A DNA stretch of 64,000 nt. It comes from Craterostigma plantagineum (lineage: Eukaryota; Streptophyta; Magnoliopsida; Lamiales; Linderniaceae). The notes below the pieces were generated by a model. That model worked only from the letters and a program-made list of their open reading frames with translations. It searched no databases and had not been told where the DNA came from. Below are positions 60,631 through 64,000 of this stretch, piece by piece. Location of the stretch: positions 32,037-96,036 of the forward strand of contig JAPQWV010001326.1 of the NCBI GenBank assembly GCA_027422505.1, in the 5' to 3' direction. Every line of letters starts with the position of its first letter. The stretch's first letter is position 1. Made by a program: the position numbers and the translations under genes.

Positions 60631-61412
60631 AGTTTTGGGAGTTTTTTGGTTTGGTTGCATGTGGACCCATGTGGTTTGGAATTTTAACCAAGGCCGTGCT
60701 TTTTTTTTTTTTTTTTTTAATATCTTCATCTGTCTTCTCTATGGAGCTCTTAGGCTGCGGTTGGTATGCATATTGTACATCACTTTTTCTCGCAAACAGA
60801 AGTGGGGCTAAGGATGCCACGATTACTCCTATTGAACCAGCTATTCTTCGGTTGTGCTAAGGATGCCACGATTACTCTTGAATTCCAAATTAGATTGGTG
60901 AGTATTACTTTGTTAGGTGCTTGCAAATAGGTTACAGTGAAGAATGGTACTGAATTATGTTGGTTTTCGAGGAGTTATTGATAATTGATGTTTTTGCAGT
61001 TGACTATCTTCTCCGAAGAATTCTTCAGAGAGCTTCTGCAGAAGAGCCCATTAGGAAGAATATCATTTGTCTTGATGAGCTAAATTGAGCAGCAATGAGC
61101 TAAATGTACGTAGTAGTCCTTTGAATCCCAATTCCCATCCAACAACAATGAGCTAAATTTTGTACTACTTTTGAATCCCATTAAAATGAGCTAAATATTG
61201 ACAGCTCTTACAGTTTGCTCCCAAAAGAATGAACATTATGGGAAGGATGGTCAACTTTTATTTTAATGAAGCTGTTCCTGTATGAGACTCTGCAGAAGGG
61301 GCCATCGTTAGGAGGTCGACTTTTAGCGAAGAATTTGGAGACTTTGACAAAGGTAAATTAGCTGTCAAGTGTTTGTGTATGTGCTTTTTTTTTATTGATG
61401 AATGATTGGTAT

Positions 61413-61417
<5 letters not shown>

Positions 61418-61448
<31 letters not shown>
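61418..61448. repeat. (TA)n microsatellite
   Basis: About 15 TA pairs within U5, downstream of the gactttgacaaagg block. U2 has TG runs at the matching place. Confidence 0.85.
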
Positions 61449-61449
<1 letters not shown>

Positions 61450-61853
61450 GTATGGAGGAGGATTAGGTTGCTTTGCAGCTATGTGACCCTCTTTGGTTGA
61501 CTTGATGCGTTAGCTAGTGAAGGAAAATATCTGCGCATCTTACAATATTATGCCTTATTTATGGTGGTGGGTCTGCCTTCTACAGATCATCGCATGAGCT
61601 AAATATTGTACTTTTTTTTTAATTTTACAAAAAATAATTTATTTGGTTCAAGGCTTGCCTGCACTATGTGAAGGAAATGGAGGGCAGACTGAAGGATACA
61701 ACGGCATAAGAAGGAGGAAGAGAGCTGTCTCAGGAGAAGTCCGACAAGTTTGAGCAAATCAGGTCTAATTACATTTATTCATAATTTTGATTCACAAATT
61801 GAGCATGCTTCTATTTACTCTTCCCTACAACTCTCGGTCACTGATTAGCATTA

Positions 61854-61882
61854 AGGATAGGATAGGATAGGATAGGATAGAG
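61854..61882. repeat. (GGATA)n microsatellite
   Basis: Five to six consecutive ggata units. The matching stretch of U1 (12015-12030) has only one or two. Confidence 0.85.
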
Positions 61883-62296
61883 GATGTGATGCGCTAAAAA
61901 TGAACAAAATTGAGCATGCTCTTTTTTTGCCTACAATTCTTCAACATGGACACATGCATTCTTCCGTCTACTTAATTGCCAGCAGCTCGGTCCCGCACAC
62001 CCTCTCGTCATCATCCCGAAGGATCAAGCGAATCACAAATAAGGCTTTGCGGGAGTGGAAAATTTGTGAAGAAGTTGATGGAGATTCTAAATCCTCTTTG
62101 ATATTCCACCATGGCTGTGTTGTGTTGTGTTTCCATGATACATTTTTAGCTCGTTGCTTATATGCTCAATTAGCAGCGCATCAAGTCAAGTAGGTAAGTC
62201 AGTTAGTGAAAAAAGAAAGCACATACGTAGGTAAGTAATAAGTACTTTGTTGTTCACCTAAATAAATAAATGAAGTTGCGCTCTTTTCCTTGAGAT

Positions 62297-62524
62297 ATGA
62301 TGATTACTAACAGTGATGTCTTATTGCGAACCTTTGGGCAGGCAGGGCATTATCGATTGGTGCCCGTGGATGCTACTGCGAGCGAAGAACCCTCGAATTT
62401 TCCAAACCTCAACATCCCCGAAAAGCAGACCTTAGCTGCCTCGCCAGCAGCAAACCAAAGTCATTGCCCGGGCGATGTAAGCCCAGGAGAATACTTCCAT
62501 TTGAATGAAGTAATACATAGGTAA
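62297..62524 (+). CDS. Exon-like ORF of unknown protein, copy 1
   Basis: The conserved part reads FGQAGHYRLVPVDATASEEP, SNFPNLNIPEKQTLAASPAA and SPGEYFHLNEVIHR. It starts after an AG (gggcag, 62341) and ends with a perfect donor (atacatag|gtaagt, exon end about 62520), so it looks like an internal exon of about 180 nt. I do not recognise the protein. Against copy 2 the three base differences within the exon are all third-position and synonymous (Ala gcg/gca, Ser agt/agc, Ser agc/agt), which suggests the reading frame is or was under selection. No further exons are clear, although blocks with AG/GT borders lie upstream (62030-62190). Confidence 0.5.
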   Translation: MMITNSDVLLRTFGQAGHYRLVPVDATASEEPSNFPNLNIPEKQTLAASPAANQSHCPGDVSPGEYFHLNEVIHR

Positions 62525-62593
62525 GTAAAACTTTGTTGTTCACCTAAATAAATGAATGAAGTTGCGCGCAGTTTACTTAGAGAATATGATGCT

Positions 62594-63180
62594 CCTCCCC
62601 TTTGTCGTACCATTTTTCAGATTCATCTTCTGACATTGTCTCTCCTTCGCCGATTTGAGGAATTGTCTCGTTTTGCCCCGCATCTCGTTGCGACCAACAC
62701 TTTGAAGGTGACGAGCTCAGAGGGCTGAAGCCCGAGTTCTATCGGGACTTGAGTATAGCGGGTGTACGACAATTAGAATTCCGCCAAGCGAAGGAGCGAG
62801 CATTGATAGCGGAGCAGGCGGAAGGAATAGTAAGGGATGCCCAGGAAGAGATTTGTTGGTTGCAGTAGCGTAAAGGTTTCATTTGTGAAAATGATTCAGT
62901 TTCTGCGCCTTGCTCGGATGTGTTTGGCCTCTAATCTCGGAGATAACGTTCTTCTTCTTGATTTTACTGCGAAGACTAAATAAGCTTCGCATCCCGCCTT
63001 GATGAACATTGTGCTTTTGTCGCTGAAATTCTAGAAACATTTCCTTCTTTGATTTTTCCCACTAGAACGCCGGAAGAAGAAGACCTCTTCCACCGTCTCG
63101 TCGATCGTCCTGACCCGACCAAAACTTGTCGAGGCCAAGGCTCTCGCTCCAAACGCCGACATGACGACCCAGATGATCAA
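62594..63180 (+). pseudogene. Retrotransposon gag-like fragment inside the tandem array
   Basis: One frame (about 62690-62868) reads DQHFEGDELRGLKPEFYRDL, SIAGVRQLEFRQAKERALIA and EQAEGIVRDAQEE. It matches the gag pattern of Ty3/gypsy elements (F..GL.PE.R..L...G...F..A...AL..EQ), ending at a stop. It interrupts the repeat between copy 1 and copy 2, after the shared gaatatgatg. The rest of the segment is unrecognised, so whether it is an insertion or a fused piece is open. Confidence 0.5.
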
Positions 63181-63515
63181 GGACATTCTTCCGTCTACTT
63201 AGCTGGGTCTCGCACACGCTCTTTTCATCATCCCGAAGGATCAAGCGAATCACAAATAAGGCTTTGCGGGAGTGGAAAATTTGTAAATTCATATTCCACC
63301 ATGGCTGTGTTGTGTTTGTGTTTCCATGATACTTTTTTAGCTCGTTGCTTATATGCTCAATTAGCAGCGCATCAAGTCAAGTAGGTAAGTCAGTTAGTGA
63401 GAAAAGAAAGCACATACGTAGGTAAGTAATAAGTACTTTGTTGTTCACCTAAATAAATAAATGAAGTTGCGCTCTTTTCCTTGAGATATGATGATCACTT
63501 AACGGTGATGTCTTA

Positions 63516-63716
63516 TTGCGAACCTTTGGGCAGGCAGGGCATTATCGATTGGTGCCCGTGGATGCTACTGCAAGCGAAGAACCCTCGAATTTTCCAAACC
63601 TCAACATCCCCGAAAAGCAGACCTTAGCTGCCTCGCCAGCAGCAAACCAAAGCCATTGCCCGGGCGATGTAAGTCCAGGAGAATACTTCCATTTGAATGA
63701 AGTAATACATAGGTAA
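63516..63716 (+). CDS. Exon-like ORF of unknown protein, copy 2
   Basis: Same translation as copy 1 through the exon block (GHYRLVPVDATASEEP to YFHLNEVIHR), with identical AG and GT borders. Only synonymous differences separate the two. The copy is followed by a block common to all U-units (gcgctaaaaatgaaaaaa, then attgagcatgctc), which ties this array to the U family. Confidence 0.5.
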   Translation: MRTFGQAGHYRLVPVDATASEEPSNFPNLNIPEKQTLAASPAANQSHCPGDVSPGEYFHLNEVIHR

Positions 63717-64000
63717 GTAATACTTTGTTGTTCACCTAAATAAATGAATGAAGTTGCGCGCAGTTTACTTAGAGAATATGATGCGCTAAAAATGAAAAAA
63801 AACAAAATTGAGCATGCTCTTTTTTTTTCCTATAATTCTTCAACATGGACACATGCATTCTTCCGTCTACTTAGCTGGGTCTCGCGCACCCTCTTTTCAT
63901 CATCCCGAAGGATCAAGCGAATCACAAATAAGGCTTTGCGGGAGTGGAAAATTTGTGAAGAAGTTGATGCAAATTCATATTCCACCATGGCTGTGTTGTT

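Larger units (their letters stand above)
52910..62030 (+). repeat. Unit U5 of the exon-block repeat family, longest copy
   Basis: Aligns block by block with U1: gaaactcttc (52917), tcttggaagttgg...gaagctagc (53870), gagttgcgtgcttgtg (54055), gtgatgccaatctcttcatg (56789), cattggcttatgaatggttc (57196), a gttgaccaacaaatttgcacc block (57961), a gatgctcacagcttc block (58261), aggatgccacgattactc (60810), and an ggagactttgacaaagg block (61338). It has an extra section (54740-55800) with the ycf2 fragment and a tandem duplication, and a SINE at 60428. Exon-like blocks keep AG/GT borders, but I see no intact protein. Confidence 0.6.
62014..64000 (+). repeat. Tandem array of a ~0.67-kb unit with an exon-like ORF (two complete copies and a third starting)
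   Basis: The unit start gaaggatcaagcgaatcaca recurs at about 62019, 63236 and 63908. Copies 1 and 2 share an exon-like block and a second block ending agtcaagtag followed by gtaagt. Copy 1 is longer because about 590 bp of gag-like sequence (62594-63180) lies between it and copy 2. The third copy runs off the window end. Confidence 0.85.

Noticed and set aside
1..64000. CRISPR array, operon-type organisation or bacterial features
   Set aside because: All recognisable content is plant nuclear. Tandem repeats lack the regular repeat-spacer pattern, and genes show introns and eukaryotic transposons.

Overview
The window is nuclear DNA from a flowering plant, most likely a eudicot. The evidence is a plant mobile domain gene, a FAR1/MULE transposase with an OTU domain, plant L1-type LINE ORFs, Ty1/copia and Ty3/gypsy gag fragments, exon fragments resembling plant CPR, COV1 and PECT1 genes, and a nuclear copy of plastid ycf2. 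I cannot place it more finely. It is AT-rich, repeat-dominated and almost free of intact host genes. The only complete, recognisable host-type gene is a small RING-H2 protein, present twice.

Layout. (1) 1-5700: a decayed Mutator-like element, with a plant mobile domain gene on + and a FAR1/MULE transposase-SWIM-OTU gene on -, followed by GGCCGAAA-type repeats and a GC-rich 25-bp tandem array. (2) 5717-6186: a non-autonomous hAT-like element. (3) About 6190-19086: two long diverged copies (U1, U2) of an unidentified repeat family made of exon-like blocks. An inserted block at 12149 to about 13400 carries a PECT1-like fragment. (4) 19087-27553: a 5.3-kb L1 LINE on the minus strand, flanked exactly by two 1,599-bp direct repeats that each contain the RING-H2 gene. 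(5) 27680-33040: nested elements, namely a hAT MITE, a copia LTR carrying a hAT-like insertion, a copia gag fragment, and a gypsy LTR/PBS/gag remnant. (6) 33214-40860: a chimeric block with a COV1-like exon, three tandem 1.31-kb repeats each carrying three cytochrome P450 reductase exons, two 1.65-kb repeats with a CAGTC-rich core, and a Helitron-type 3' end at 40860. (7) 40861-48110: two more units (U3, U4). (8) 48120-52854: sparse sequence with retroposon fragments, MITEs and a glycine-rich ORF. (9) 52910-62030: unit U5, with a SINE and a ycf2 fragment inside. (10) 62014-64000: tandem copies of an exon-like ORF whose two complete copies differ only at synonymous sites.

How it fits together: the genes do not form a pathway. 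The window looks like a repeat sink in which transposons have inserted into each other and gene fragments have been captured and amplified in tandem. The main points of interest are the LINE with flanking repeats the size of a gene, the amplified CPR exons that keep splice sites and reading frame, and the unidentified exon-block family. All identifications come from reading the translations and motifs; no database search was run.
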